NCBI GenBank assembly: GCA_964371225.1
Contig: CAYJNA010000001.1
Location: forward strand, 1 to 64,000
Length of the DNA stretch: 64,000 nt
From: CAYJAD01 sp964371225
GTDB lineage: Bacteria; Desulfobacterota; Desulfovibrionia; Desulfovibrionales; Desulfovibrionaceae
Reading direction: 5' to 3'
Shown: positions 8,390-17,023 of the stretch, in pieces
How positions within the stretch are numbered: position 1 is the stretch's first letter
How the letters are laid out: each line of letters starts with the position of its first letter
Made by a program: the position numbers and the translations under genes
The notes under the pieces: generated by a model
Database searches by the model: none
What the model saw: only the letters and a program-made list of their open reading frames with translations
Told to the model about the DNA's origin: nothing

Positions 8390-11300
8390 ATGTCTACATA
8401 TACTAATACAAAATATATATTTTTGAAAGAGCTTTATGCTAAAAGCCCCTGTCCCATATGTTGCATACGAGAAACAGGGGAATTATTGTATGCCTCGGAG
8501 AGTTTTTTACATTTTTTTAATGCAAAAAGCATTGAATTATGTCAAAATATTCTTTTTCACGACAATAAAACTACCAATTTTGAAAATGAAAGTTTTACGC
8601 AATTATTGATGCATCATTGTAAAATTGCACTACAAAAAGGTGCAAGTCAATTTTCGTGGTTGCATCAAAATATTGCTAAAAATAACAATGCTATACAATA
8701 TACCATAACGTGCATATCTTATCAAAATGAAAGAATCTGTGTTTTACAAATGATTCCAGAAGAAATCTCTTCTAGTTTACAAAGCAATAACGAATCATTC
8801 ACAGATGTCATATATATGAGCCCTATTCCCATATGTATATGGGAAAATAAAGATACTATTATTGATTGTAATAAGGCTTTTTTTACTCTTTTAGGCTACG
8901 ATACTAAAAATGAATCATTACAGAATTATCAAAAGTTTTTTTCCATCACTAATACAGATTCAGCGTGTACTGTAGATATTTTTGCTCAAGAAATTGAGCG
9001 TGCCTTCATTACTGGTTATTCCAGCAGAGAGTGGATGTGGCAAGGTAAAGATGAAAGTAAAATTCCTGTGCGTACATCTTTTTTGCGTATAATGTATAAT
9101 GGAAAAAGTGTTGTAGCACTTTTTAATTATGATATTCGAGAGCTTCTTAGGTCACAACAAGAGGTAAAAGAAGCACAAGAAATGCTACAAAAAATGCTAG
9201 ATCAAATGCCTTTTGGTGTTAATTTAATAAATAAGGATTTTGAACTTATAGATTGTAATAAAAGTGCTTATAGTATGTTTGGGTTTAGCACGAAAGAAGA
9301 GTTCATGCAAAAATTTTATACTTTGTCACCAGAGTTTCAACCCAACGGAGAAAACACAAAAGACGCTACCATAAAAGCGCTCACACGCACTTTTGATGAA
9401 GGCTATATTCGTTTTGAATGGATGCATATTGATAAGTACGGCCATCCTCTTCCTGTAGAAGTAACTGCAGTACGTACAATGTATAAAAATGAAGCTATGG
9501 TTTTAGGGTACACAAGAGACTTGCGTGAAATAAAAGCCATAGAAAAAAAAGCTACCTTTGTGGAAGAACGCAATACGCTTATTACTGAAAATGTGCCTTT
9601 ATGTATATTTTTCTGGAATAAAGACGGCCATATTTTTGACTGTAATATGGAAGTGTTAAAGACCTTTAATCTTGCTAATAAACAAGAATTTATAACAAAT
9701 TTTTATGCTCTGTCTCCTAAATTTCAACCACAAGGAGAAGTTTCTAAAGATATGGTTAAGCACAATAATGCTGAAGCATTTAAAACAGGGTATAAAAGCT
9801 TTGAATGGTTACACCAAAGTCTTGACGGAACATTGATTCCCATGGAAATCATCCTTGTTCGCTCTACCTTGGAAGGGGAAGATGTTTTAGTTACCTTTGC
9901 AAGAGATTTGCGCGAACTGAAAAAAACACAAGAACTTGTCAAAGAGGCAGAGCTTCGTAATACTTTAATGTTAGACTCCTTACCCTTGTGCGTACATTTT
10001 TGGGATGAAAACGGAGAGCTTATTTACACCAATCTAGAAGGTGCTAATATTTTTGGTTTTAGTAGTAAAGAAATCTATTTAGAAAACTTCCGTAAAACTG
10101 TGCCTGAGGTACAGCCTGATGGAATTTCTTCTTTCACTCACATTTCAAACCTTATTAAGGAAGGGTTTGAGAAAGGCGTTGCCAAAGCAGAAATGCTTGG
10201 CAAACATGCTTTTACACAGGAAGAAATTCCTCTTGATATACTTGTTATGCGTACATCCTATCAAGGTAAGCAGGGATTAATTGCCTATTTGAAGGATTTG
10301 CGAGAGCATAGAGCCATGCTTAAGGAAATTCATACCAATGAGCAAGAGTTACGTAAAGCTAAAGACGTGGCAGAAAAAAGTGCTCAGGCTAAAAGTGAAT
10401 TTTTAGCAAATATGAGCCATGAAATTCGTACACCTATGAATGGGATTTTAGGCCTTTTACATTTACTTAATCAAACAAAACTCGAAAAAACACAAGAAAC
10501 ATATGTAGAAAAAAGTCTTTTATCTGCCAATAACCTTATGCGAATTATCAACGATATTCTTGATTTTTCAAAAATTGAAGCTGGCAAGCTTGAAATGGAA
10601 GAATCTCCATTTACTCTTCACGAGCTGTGTGCAGAAGTAGAGTCTTTATATGCTCCTATGGCTGCAGATAAAGGATTAATATTTAATATTAAACCTGGAA
10701 ATTTTGCAAAAACTGTTTTACTGGGTGATGCGCTACGTTTAAAGCAAGTTCTTTTTAACTTGGTAAGTAATGCCATAAAATTTACTCGCTCAGGCACTGT
10801 TTCTTTAGAAATAGAAAGCACCTTCAAAGGAAAAGACGAGCTAGGCTGTTTATTTGCAGTACGTGATACGGGCATTGGTTTAAGTTCAGAGCAAATAGGG
10901 CGTTTATTTTCTGCATTTTCACAAGCAGACACGTCCGTTACACGAAAATTTGGGGGTACAGGTTTAGGTCTTGTTATTTCCAAAAGTATTATTAAGATGA
11001 TGCGCGGTAAAGTTTGGGTTGAAAGTGAACTAGGTAAAGGATCCACTTTCTTTTGCTCAGCTGTGTTAAACATTAGTCAGGACAATTTACAGCTCCTCAA
11101 GAACGAATTGCAAAGCGTACAAGAAGAAGTATGTTCAGAGAATTGTGGTCATTTACTTTTGGCGGAAGATAACGATATTAACCAGCTTGTGGCCAGCGAA
11201 ATTTTACAAAGTGCCGGATATACCTTAGATATAGCCAATGACGGCGTAGAGGCTTTAAAGCTTTTAGAAAGCAATACGTATGATGCTATTCTTATGGACA

Positions 11301-11521
11301 TACAAATGCCGCATATGGATGGCTATACTGCTACAATAAACATTCGTAAACAAGAAAAATACGCCAATTTGCCTGTGATAGCCATGTCTGCTCATGCCAT
11401 GAAGGGGGATAAAGAAATGAGTATATCCCATGGTATGAACGATCATATTACAAAACCCATTGATCCGGAAGTGCTGTATAAAACTCTGCAGTATTGGATT
11501 ACCAATAATAAAAAAATGTAA
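8390..11521 (+). CDS. Cytoplasmic multi-PAS hybrid histidine kinase
   Basis: The 1043-residue protein has no membrane segment. About five PAS repeats occupy residues 10-640 (roughly 10-120, 135-250, 268-380, 395-512, 525-640). The last three share a clear pattern with DCN near the start and FEWMH or FEWLH near the end, which suggests internal duplication. A HisKA domain follows with phosphoacceptor His677 (NMSHEIRTPMNGILG), then an ATPase domain (LVSNAIKFT, DTGIGLS, GGTGLGLVIS), and a C-terminal receiver with Asp970 (ILMDIQMPHMDG). The phosphate may pass on to an unlinked HPt protein, as no partner lies nearby. It probably senses a cytosolic redox or small-molecule cue. It ends at a strong terminator before tRNA-Sec. 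Confidence 0.92.
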   Translation: MSTYTNTKYIFLKELYAKSPCPICCIRETGELLYASESFLHFFNAKSIELCQNILFHDNKTTNFENESFTQLLMHHCKIALQKGASQFSWLHQNIAKNNNAIQYTITCISYQNERICVLQMIPEEISSSLQSNNESFTDVIYMSPIPICIWENKDTIIDCNKAFFTLLGYDTKNESLQNYQKFFSITNTDSACTVDIFAQEIERAFITGYSSREWMWQGKDESKIPVRTSFLRIMYNGKSVVALFNYDIRELLRSQQEVKEAQEMLQKMLDQMPFGVNLINKDFELIDCNKSAYSMFGFSTKEEFMQKFYTLSPEFQPNGENTKDATIKALTRTFDEGYIRFEWMHIDKYGHPLPVEVTAVRTMYKNEAMVLGYTRDLREIKAIEKKATFVEERNTLITENVPLCIFFWNKDGHIFDCNMEVLKTFNLANKQEFITNFYALSPKFQPQGEVSKDMVKHNNAEAFKTGYKSFEWLHQSLDGTLIPMEIILVRSTLEGEDVLVTFARDLRELKKTQELVKEAELRNTLMLDSLPLCVHFWDENGELIYTNLEGANIFGFSSKEIYLENFRKTVPEVQPDGISSFTHISNLIKEGFEKGVAKAEMLGKHAFTQEEIPLDILVMRTSYQGKQGLIAYLKDLREHRAMLKEIHTNEQELRKAKDVAEKSAQAKSEFLANMSHEIRTPMNGILGLLHLLNQTKLEKTQETYVEKSLLSANNLMRIINDILDFSKIEAGKLEMEESPFTLHELCAEVESLYAPMAADKGLIFNIKPGNFAKTVLLGDALRLKQVLFNLVSNAIKFTRSGTVSLEIESTFKGKDELGCLFAVRDTGIGLSSEQIGRLFSAFSQADTSVTRKFGGTGLGLVISKSIIKMMRGKVWVESELGKGSTFFCSAVLNISQDNLQLLKNELQSVQEEVCSENCGHLLLAEDNDINQLVASEILQSAGYTLDIANDGVEALKLLESNTYDAILMDIQMPHMDGYTATINIRKQEKYANLPVIAMSAHAMKGDKEMSISHGMNDHITKPIDPEVLYKTLQYWITNNKKM

Positions 11522-11533
11522 AAGCCATAAAAA

Positions 11534-11559
11534 AAACTCCCGCAATATTGTGGGAGTTT
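11534..11559. terminator. Bidirectional terminator between the kinase and tRNA-Sec
   Basis: AAACTCCC and GGGAGTTT enclose an inner CAATATTG palindrome. On the minus strand the stem is followed by a run of Ts, so it terminates tRNA-Sec as well as the kinase mRNA. Confidence 0.85.
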
Positions 11560-11570
11560 ACTTTTATAGT

Positions 11571-11664
11571 TGGCGGAGGCGTATAGGAGTCGAACCTACC
11601 ACGGACATCTCTGCCCGCCACTGGTTTTGAAGACCAGGCGCAACACCGGTTACGAAACGCCTCC
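11571..11664 (-). tRNA. selC: tRNA-Sec (anticodon UCA)
   Basis: On the minus strand the 94 bases fold as a selenocysteine tRNA. An 8-bp acceptor stem (GGAGGCGT with ACGCCTCC) is followed by G and an encoded CCA. The anticodon arm is CTGGT-CTTCAAA-ACCAG, giving UCA, which reads UGA. A long variable arm and a T arm TAGG-TTCGACT-CCTA complete it. Together with the SelW-like gene this shows that the organism decodes UGA as selenocysteine. selA, selB and selD are not in the window. Confidence 0.96.
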
Positions 11665-11675
11665 AAGCGAAGAAT

Positions 11676-11704
11676 TTTCTACACGAAATAGGTTAGAAAA
11701 GCAA
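11676..11704 (-). promoter_or_regulatory. Possible sigma-70 promoter of tRNA-Sec
   Basis: On the minus strand TTGCTT (11699-11704) and TAGAAA (11676-11681) are 17 bases apart. They would start transcription a few bases before the tRNA 5' end at 11664. Matches to consensus are only moderate. Confidence 0.35.
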
Positions 11705-11711
11705 GATAAAA

Positions 11712-12278
11712 TTATGCATTATCCTGCCAGCGGGTGCAGAGTGTATGCTTTATATGTAATTGGTCTAAAAGGCGTCCGCAAAAATGCTGTAAGCAGCTTT
11801 CCATGTCTGTAGCCTTGGTATAAAAAGCAGGGCTAAACGGCATTATGGTGGCACCATGTTGGCTTAAACGTAACATGTTTTGTAAATGAATGGGGCTAAG
11901 TGGTGTTTCCCTTGGCACAATAACCAAAGGGCGACGTTCTTTAAGGCAAACATCGGCGCTGCGATGCAAAAGATTGCTACCAATGCCATGAGCCATATGC
12001 CCCAAAGAATTCATGGAGCAAGGGCAAATTATCATGCCGTCATGTTGCCATGAACCAGACGCAGGGCCAGCGGCCATATCTTGTGCATCATATACTTTGT
12101 GAGCAAAATTTGTATAAGCGGATAAAGGAAGGGCGCCTTCTGTTTGCATAACATACTGCGCCCCTTGAGATATGATAAGATGCACTTCTACGGACTGTAG
12201 TACATGCAGGTGTTGCAACAAGGTCAAAGCTAAGGGCATACCGCTGGCACCGCTGATGCCCACTATAATACGTGGCAT
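11712..12278 (-). CDS. ubiX: Flavin prenyltransferase UbiX/Pad1 family
   Basis: The 188-residue flavoprotein opens with IIVGISGASGMPLALTLLQ and has the NSLGHMAHGIGSNLLHRSADVCLKERR-type core of UbiX/Pad1 proteins. These enzymes prenylate FMN to make the cofactor of UbiD decarboxylases, used in menaquinone/ubiquinone synthesis or aromatic acid decarboxylation. The gene follows the two FlgO-like genes by 10 bases on the minus strand and ends just before tRNA-Sec. No ubiD partner is visible here. Confidence 0.88.
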   Translation of the reverse strand: MPRIIVGISGASGMPLALTLLQHLHVLQSVEVHLIISQGAQYVMQTEGALPLSAYTNFAHKVYDAQDMAAGPASGSWQHDGMIICPCSMNSLGHMAHGIGSNLLHRSADVCLKERRPLVIVPRETPLSPIHLQNMLRLSQHGATIMPFSPAFYTKATDMESCLQHFCGRLLDQLHIKHTLCTRWQDNA

Positions 12279-12288
12279 GCCCCTATAC

Positions 12289-12924
12289 CTATTGTAAACG
12301 TGTATTGACAGAAGGCTCCACCTTAACGGGGGCTGTGTTTTCTACCAAGAGTGGGGGAACATCTGGCGTAATGGGCACAGTAGCTGTTCCCATGGCCAGC
12401 ACGTCATTGCTAGGAGTATGCAACAAACGCATGCTGTAGCGCACTTGTTCAGGCGTTATAACATAGGTTCCCGTAAGTACTGCTATGCTAGTGGCGGTTT
12501 TTCTAGCCAATTCTTCTCTGTCACGAGTGAGTAGCATTTCACCGGTTTTTTCTTGAAAGCGTAATTCCTTACCCTTACGAATTTCTTTTACTCTGTAGCC
12601 AGCAGTCACAAACCAGCGTGACATTTCCTCAGAAATTTGGCGAGCCAAGGCATTGGAAAGCTGTAAATTATTTAAGTTTACGGGCACAGTGGTCATAATG
12701 GTTATGGTGCTACGTAACTGTCTTTGACGAGCCTCTAAAAGCTCTTTGGGGGTGGTGGCAAGGGTAACATTGCCACGCTGCATGATTTGTGCGTCCATTT
12801 GCTCTGCCATATCATTGGCAGCGCGAGGGCCATAGCCTGAACCTACAACGCCATTCATGGCTGATACACAACCTTGGCCTAATAATGCAAAAGAAAGTAA
12901 AAAAAGAAAAATATATTTATGCAT
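12289..12924 (-). CDS. FlgO-like outer membrane lipoprotein
   Basis: The 211-residue protein has a lipoprotein signal (LLSFALLGQGC, Cys at about 19). A FlgO-type domain follows, seen in the NLNNLQLSNALARQISEEMSRWFVTAGYRVKEIR helix-strand pattern and a later TGTYVITPEQVRYSMRLL strand. FlgO-family proteins sit in the outer membrane and affect flagellar stability and motility. It forms a run with a small exported protein and a second FlgO-like gene, ending in ubiX. The two FlgO-like genes are divergent in sequence, so any duplication is old. Confidence 0.65.
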   Translation of the reverse strand: MHKYIFLFLLSFALLGQGCVSAMNGVVGSGYGPRAANDMAEQMDAQIMQRGNVTLATTPKELLEARQRQLRSTITIMTTVPVNLNNLQLSNALARQISEEMSRWFVTAGYRVKEIRKGKELRFQEKTGEMLLTRDREELARKTATSIAVLTGTYVITPEQVRYSMRLLHTPSNDVLAMGTATVPITPDVPPLLVENTAPVKVEPSVNTRLQ

Positions 12925-12929
12925 AATGA

Positions 12930-13235
12930 TTACCGTAATGTTCTGATTTGAAGTTCTAGGGTTTGTAAATCGCGCTGAATGGTATCACGAAGGGTAGTGG
13001 TATTGCACGTGGCTAAGGCCAAAAGATAGTGCTGACGCGCCAATTCATAGCGCCCTTCAGTGCGGTATTTTTTGGCAAAGCTTAAATTTCGCGCTGTATC
13101 AGCAGGAATAGGTTTTTCATCTGAGGCAAAAGCTTCAGTGGCAGTTATAAAAACGGGTGTACAAGCCATACAAAAAACAAGCAATACAGCTATTGTAAGG
13201 CGGTTAAAAACAGAAGTATTCAATGGGGTAGGCAT
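12930..13235 (-). CDS. Small exported protein with a single TPR-like helix pair
   Basis: The 101-residue protein has a signal sequence (residues 1-38, ending near TEAFA). Cys25 in VFCMAC could instead be lipidated. The rest reads as a TPR-like hairpin (ARNLSFAKKYRTEGRYELARQHYLLAL) and a C-terminal helix. It lies 5 bases upstream of one FlgO-like gene and 27 bases after the other, so all three are likely co-expressed at the cell envelope. No named family recognised. Confidence 0.65.
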   Translation of the reverse strand: MPTPLNTSVFNRLTIAVLLVFCMACTPVFITATEAFASDEKPIPADTARNLSFAKKYRTEGRYELARQHYLLALATCNTTTLRDTIQRDLQTLELQIRTLR

Positions 13236-13262
13236 ACGTCCTCCGATGATGCGTAAAGTAGC

Positions 13263-13955
13263 TTAATAAAGCCCCGGTTGTCTTGGAGGGGCGGGTTGTT
13301 CAGGTACTTGGCGAATGTTTAACGTACCGCTTTTTAACCCAAGGGTAGGCGCTGGCAAAGGCTTAGGGGCTGTGGAGTGCGCCGCTGTGGCAGGAACATA
13401 GGGTTGCATAAGCGTTTTAGTAAGGCGATCAATAACGGGCGTTTTCACAAGAACAAGCTGTCCGGTGCGTAAGACCATACCATCGTATGCACGTACAAGG
13501 CGTGCGTTGACGAACACAGCTTCCTTATCAACATAATATGTACCCACAATGAGCGCCGCCCATTTTTCATGTGTGGAAACAATGCCTTGACGCAAGAGAG
13601 CAAAGTCTCCTTGGCCTAATTTCATGGCAATATTTCCTGTAAGCCTATATTCTCTCACAGGAAAGGCGCGCTGGTTAAATTCATAAATGAGTGATTCACC
13701 CATAAGATTACCAAAAGCACTGGTCTGAGCTTTATTATTCATATCCACAAAAGACGTGGGCATGGCAACAAGACCTGTAAGCGTGCTATTATCCATGGTT
13801 GCCAGCATTTGGTCTGCAAGTTCACGCACCTTGAGTTTAAGCTCTTGTGCGTCAACATATTGCGGATCTTGCGCTGTGCGTGTTCTTGAACAAGCCGTCA
13901 TAAAAAGAGAAGAAAGTATGAGGGCGCAAAGTAAAAGGCGTACGATATTAGGCAT
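13263..13955 (-). CDS. FlgO-family outer membrane lipoprotein
   Basis: The 230-residue protein has a lipoprotein signal (LSSLFMTAC, Cys22). The FlgO pattern follows: a helical start (VRELADQMLATMD), SAFGNLMGESLIYEFNQRAFPVREYRL split across the core, and strands around ALIVGTYYVDKEAVFVNARLVRA. The C-terminal 50 residues are Pro/Ala-rich and probably extended in the periplasm. It heads the minus-strand run flgO-like / small protein / flgO-like / ubiX. A role at the flagellar outer membrane region is inferred from the family. Confidence 0.7.
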   Translation of the reverse strand: MPNIVRLLLCALILSSLFMTACSRTRTAQDPQYVDAQELKLKVRELADQMLATMDNSTLTGLVAMPTSFVDMNNKAQTSAFGNLMGESLIYEFNQRAFPVREYRLTGNIAMKLGQGDFALLRQGIVSTHEKWAALIVGTYYVDKEAVFVNARLVRAYDGMVLRTGQLVLVKTPVIDRLTKTLMQPYVPATAAHSTAPKPLPAPTLGLKSGTLNIRQVPEQPAPPRQPGLY

Positions 13956-14195
13956 ATAAAATCCTTGTTGATAAAATGAAAAAAGTATCTTGTCATCTAT
14001 TATCGTAAAAAAATATAAAAACTTAAGTGCTACGTTAGGTTTTTACTACTGAACACAGAGGATTGTAACACCTTTTGTTAAGAAAAAAAAGGACAAAATG
14101 TAGCCTAAGGGGGATGAGAGAGCTTGGCTATTATGGTAAAATGCGCTACCATACGCCGCCATGAAAGGATGTTAGCCCCTTAGGAAATAAGTTCT

Positions 14196-15290
14196 ATGAC
14201 ACAAAGCCCTGAAATACGAAGAAAGCCCACACGCTCTTTGCACCTTGGTACACAGCCCATAGGTGGTAATGCCCCCATACTTGTGCAAAGTATGTTAAAT
14301 ACGGACACTCGCAATGCTACGCAAAGCCTTGAGCAAATTGAAGCTCTTGTGGCTGTTGGCTGTGAAGCCGTGCGCTTGGCTGTGCCCGATATGGAAGCGG
14401 CTAATGCCCTGAAAATTATTGGACAAAAAGCACAAGTTCCCCTTATTGCCGATATTCATTTTGATTATCGCTTAGCTGTGGCTTCTTTGGAAGCTGGAGT
14501 GCAAGGTTTACGGATTAATCCCGGTAATATTGGTTCAGAGCAAAATGTAGATTGTGTGGTAGCAGCAGCAAAAGCCCATAATGCTCTTATTCGCATAGGG
14601 GTTAATGGCGGTTCTCTTGAGAAAGAATTACGACAAAAATACGGTGGCCCCACGCCGGAAGCCATGGTGGAAAGTGCTCTTTCACATGTACGAATTTTAG
14701 AAAAAAAAGGCTTTTACGATATGAAAATTTCGTTAAAGTCTTCTTCTGTGCTTGAAACCATAGCGGCCTATAAACTGTTAGCCACGCGCTGCGATTACCC
14801 TTTGCATGTGGGTATAACCGAAGCAGGGGGTTTATTGCGCGGTGCTGTAAAGTCTGCCGTGGGTCTTGGCATTTTATTTTGGGAAGGCATAGGCGATACT
14901 TTACGTGTATCTCTTACGGCAGATCCCGTGCAAGAAGTCATTGCCGCATATGAAATTTTACGTTCCTTGGGTTTGCGTCAACGTGGGCCGGAAATCATCT
15001 CTTGCCCCACTTGCGGGCGTACAGAAATTGATCTCATGTCCTTGGCAGCAGCGGTGGAAGAGCGTTTAAAAACAGAAACACTTCCTCTCAAAGTTGCGGT
15101 CATGGGTTGCGTTGTCAATGGCCCCGGAGAAGCTCGTCATGCTGATATTGGTTTGGCTGGCGGTCGTGACAAAGGAAGTATTTTTTGCAAAGGCGAAGTG
15201 ATACGCACTGTAAAAGGGCAAGAGGAATTACTTGCAGCTTTTATGGAAGAATTAGATAAACTTATTACATTAAAAAAAGAGCAGGAATAA
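14196..15290 (+). CDS. ispG: 4-hydroxy-3-methylbut-2-enyl diphosphate synthase (IspG/GcpE)
   Basis: The 364-residue enzyme converts methylerythritol cyclodiphosphate to HMBPP in the MEP isoprenoid pathway. Seen are the TIM-barrel substrate-binding part (PLIADIHFDYRLA, LRINPGNIG, RIGVNGGSLE) and the C-terminal [4Fe-4S] cysteines (SCPTCGR and MGCVVNGPGEA). It is the compact bacterial form without the plant insert. It leads a six-gene plus-strand group with proS 2 bases downstream. Confidence 0.96.
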   Translation: MTQSPEIRRKPTRSLHLGTQPIGGNAPILVQSMLNTDTRNATQSLEQIEALVAVGCEAVRLAVPDMEAANALKIIGQKAQVPLIADIHFDYRLAVASLEAGVQGLRINPGNIGSEQNVDCVVAAAKAHNALIRIGVNGGSLEKELRQKYGGPTPEAMVESALSHVRILEKKGFYDMKISLKSSSVLETIAAYKLLATRCDYPLHVGITEAGGLLRGAVKSAVGLGILFWEGIGDTLRVSLTADPVQEVIAAYEILRSLGLRQRGPEIISCPTCGRTEIDLMSLAAAVEERLKTETLPLKVAVMGCVVNGPGEARHADIGLAGGRDKGSIFCKGEVIRTVKGQEELLAAFMEELDKLITLKKEQE

Positions 15291-15292
15291 TC

Positions 15293-17020
15293 ATGCGTTG
15301 GAGCACAAGCTACATTCCCACACTGAAAGAAGCTCCGGCTGATGCCGAAGTTATTAGCCATCAACTCCTTATACGTGCCGGCATGGTGCGTAAGGTCACA
15401 TCTGGCATATACATATATCTTCCTTTAGGTTTAAAAGTTCTTGAAAAAGCAAAAAATATTATACGCACAGAAATGAATAAAGCCGGTGCGCAGGAGCTTT
15501 TATTGCCTGCAGCCCAACCGGCGGATTTATGGCAAGAAACAGGTCGTTGGGAGTTTTACGGCAAAGAGCTTTTACGCTTTAAAGACCGTCATGACCGCGA
15601 TTACTGTCTTGGGCCTACTCATGAAGAAATTATCACTGACCTTGTGCGTGGTGAAGTGCGCTCCTATCGCCAACTACCTATGAATTTGTATCAAATTCAA
15701 ACAAAATTCCGCGATGAAATTCGCCCTCGCTTTGGTCTTTTGCGCGGCCGCGAATTTATGATGAAGGATGCCTATTCCTTTGACGCCACCGACGAAGGCG
15801 CGGATATCTCCTATAAAAAAATGTTTGAAGCCTATACCAAAACTTTTTCGCATATGGCTTTAAAGTTCCGTGCTGTGGAAGCAGACTCTGGCTCCATTGG
15901 CGGAAATTTTTCCCATGAATTTATGGTATTGGCTGATACCGGTGAAGATACCATTGCTGCGTGTACAGCATGTTCTTTTGCTGCAAATATTGAGCGCGCC
16001 GCCGTGCTCTGGCAGGGCGAAGTGTGTACAGATTCTTGCCCAGAGCATGTAGAAGTAAGCACACCGCAAGCCCACACTGTGGAAGAAGTGTGTGCCTTTA
16101 TGCATATAGAACCCAGCACGCTTATTAAAACATTACTTTTTGACGTGGACGGACAAGGCGTAGCCGTACTTGTGCGCGGAGATCACAGCGTTAATGATGT
16201 AAAGTTAAAGAACTTCCTTAATGCTACTGTGGTGGAAATGGCCAGCCCTGAACAAGTGGAAGCATGGACAAAGGCCAAAGTGGGCTATGCAGGGCCCGTA
16301 GGTCTTGATGCAAATATTAAAATTTACGCTGACGCAGTTTTACAAGCCTCCACTGATTGGGTTTGCGGTGCCAACAAAAGCGATACGCATTTAAAGCATG
16401 TGAGCTTAAGCCGCGATTGTAAGGTGGAAGCCTATGCAGATTTTCGTGAAATTTTAGCCACAGATCCTTGTCCTCAATGCGGCGGCGCTTTAGACTTGCC
16501 CAAGGGTATTGAAGTGGGGCATATCTTTAAACTGGGCACCAAGTACAGCGAAGCCATGAAGGCCACCTTCCTTGATAGTAATGGCAAAGAACAAGTTATG
16601 ATTATGGGCTGTTACGGCATTGGTGTTTCACGCGTTGTGGCTGCTTGCATTGAGCAAAACCATGATGAAAACGGCATTGTATTCCCGCCGCCATTGGCAC
16701 CTTTTGATGTGCATATGCTTAATTTAGACAGCAAAAGTGATGATGTTTGTGCGGCTATTTGCACAGTTAAAGAAACACTTGAAGGTATGGGACTTGAAGT
16801 ACTTTTAGATGACAGAGAAGAGCGCCCCGGTGTTAAGTTTAAGGATGCTGATTTATTAGGTATGCCTTTACAAATATGCCTTGGTGGTAAAAGCCTTGCC
16901 CGTGGAGTTCTTGAAGCCAAAGATCGCCGTACCGGTGAAAAAGTGGAATTATCTCTTGAGAATTTCGCCACAGACTTTAGCGCATGGCAAAGCAAAGTTT
17001 TGGCAGGGTGGGGGCTCTAG
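15293..17020 (+). CDS. proS: Prolyl-tRNA synthetase
   Basis: The 575-residue class II synthetase is of the bacterial type with an editing insertion. Motif 2 is visible (FRDEIRPRFGLLRGREFMMKDAYSF, split across residues 137-161). The editing INS domain spans about 225-405, including LVRGDHSVNDVKL. Motif 3 is GIGVSRVVAAC, and an anticodon-binding domain ends the protein. It charges tRNA-Pro and can deacylate Ala-tRNA-Pro. It lies between ispG (2-base gap) and xseA (3-base gap) in one transcript. Confidence 0.97.
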   Translation: MRWSTSYIPTLKEAPADAEVISHQLLIRAGMVRKVTSGIYIYLPLGLKVLEKAKNIIRTEMNKAGAQELLLPAAQPADLWQETGRWEFYGKELLRFKDRHDRDYCLGPTHEEIITDLVRGEVRSYRQLPMNLYQIQTKFRDEIRPRFGLLRGREFMMKDAYSFDATDEGADISYKKMFEAYTKTFSHMALKFRAVEADSGSIGGNFSHEFMVLADTGEDTIAACTACSFAANIERAAVLWQGEVCTDSCPEHVEVSTPQAHTVEEVCAFMHIEPSTLIKTLLFDVDGQGVAVLVRGDHSVNDVKLKNFLNATVVEMASPEQVEAWTKAKVGYAGPVGLDANIKIYADAVLQASTDWVCGANKSDTHLKHVSLSRDCKVEAYADFREILATDPCPQCGGALDLPKGIEVGHIFKLGTKYSEAMKATFLDSNGKEQVMIMGCYGIGVSRVVAACIEQNHDENGIVFPPPLAPFDVHMLNLDSKSDDVCAAICTVKETLEGMGLEVLLDDREERPGVKFKDADLLGMPLQICLGGKSLARGVLEAKDRRTGEKVELSLENFATDFSAWQSKVLAGWGL

Positions 17021-17023
17021 GTC

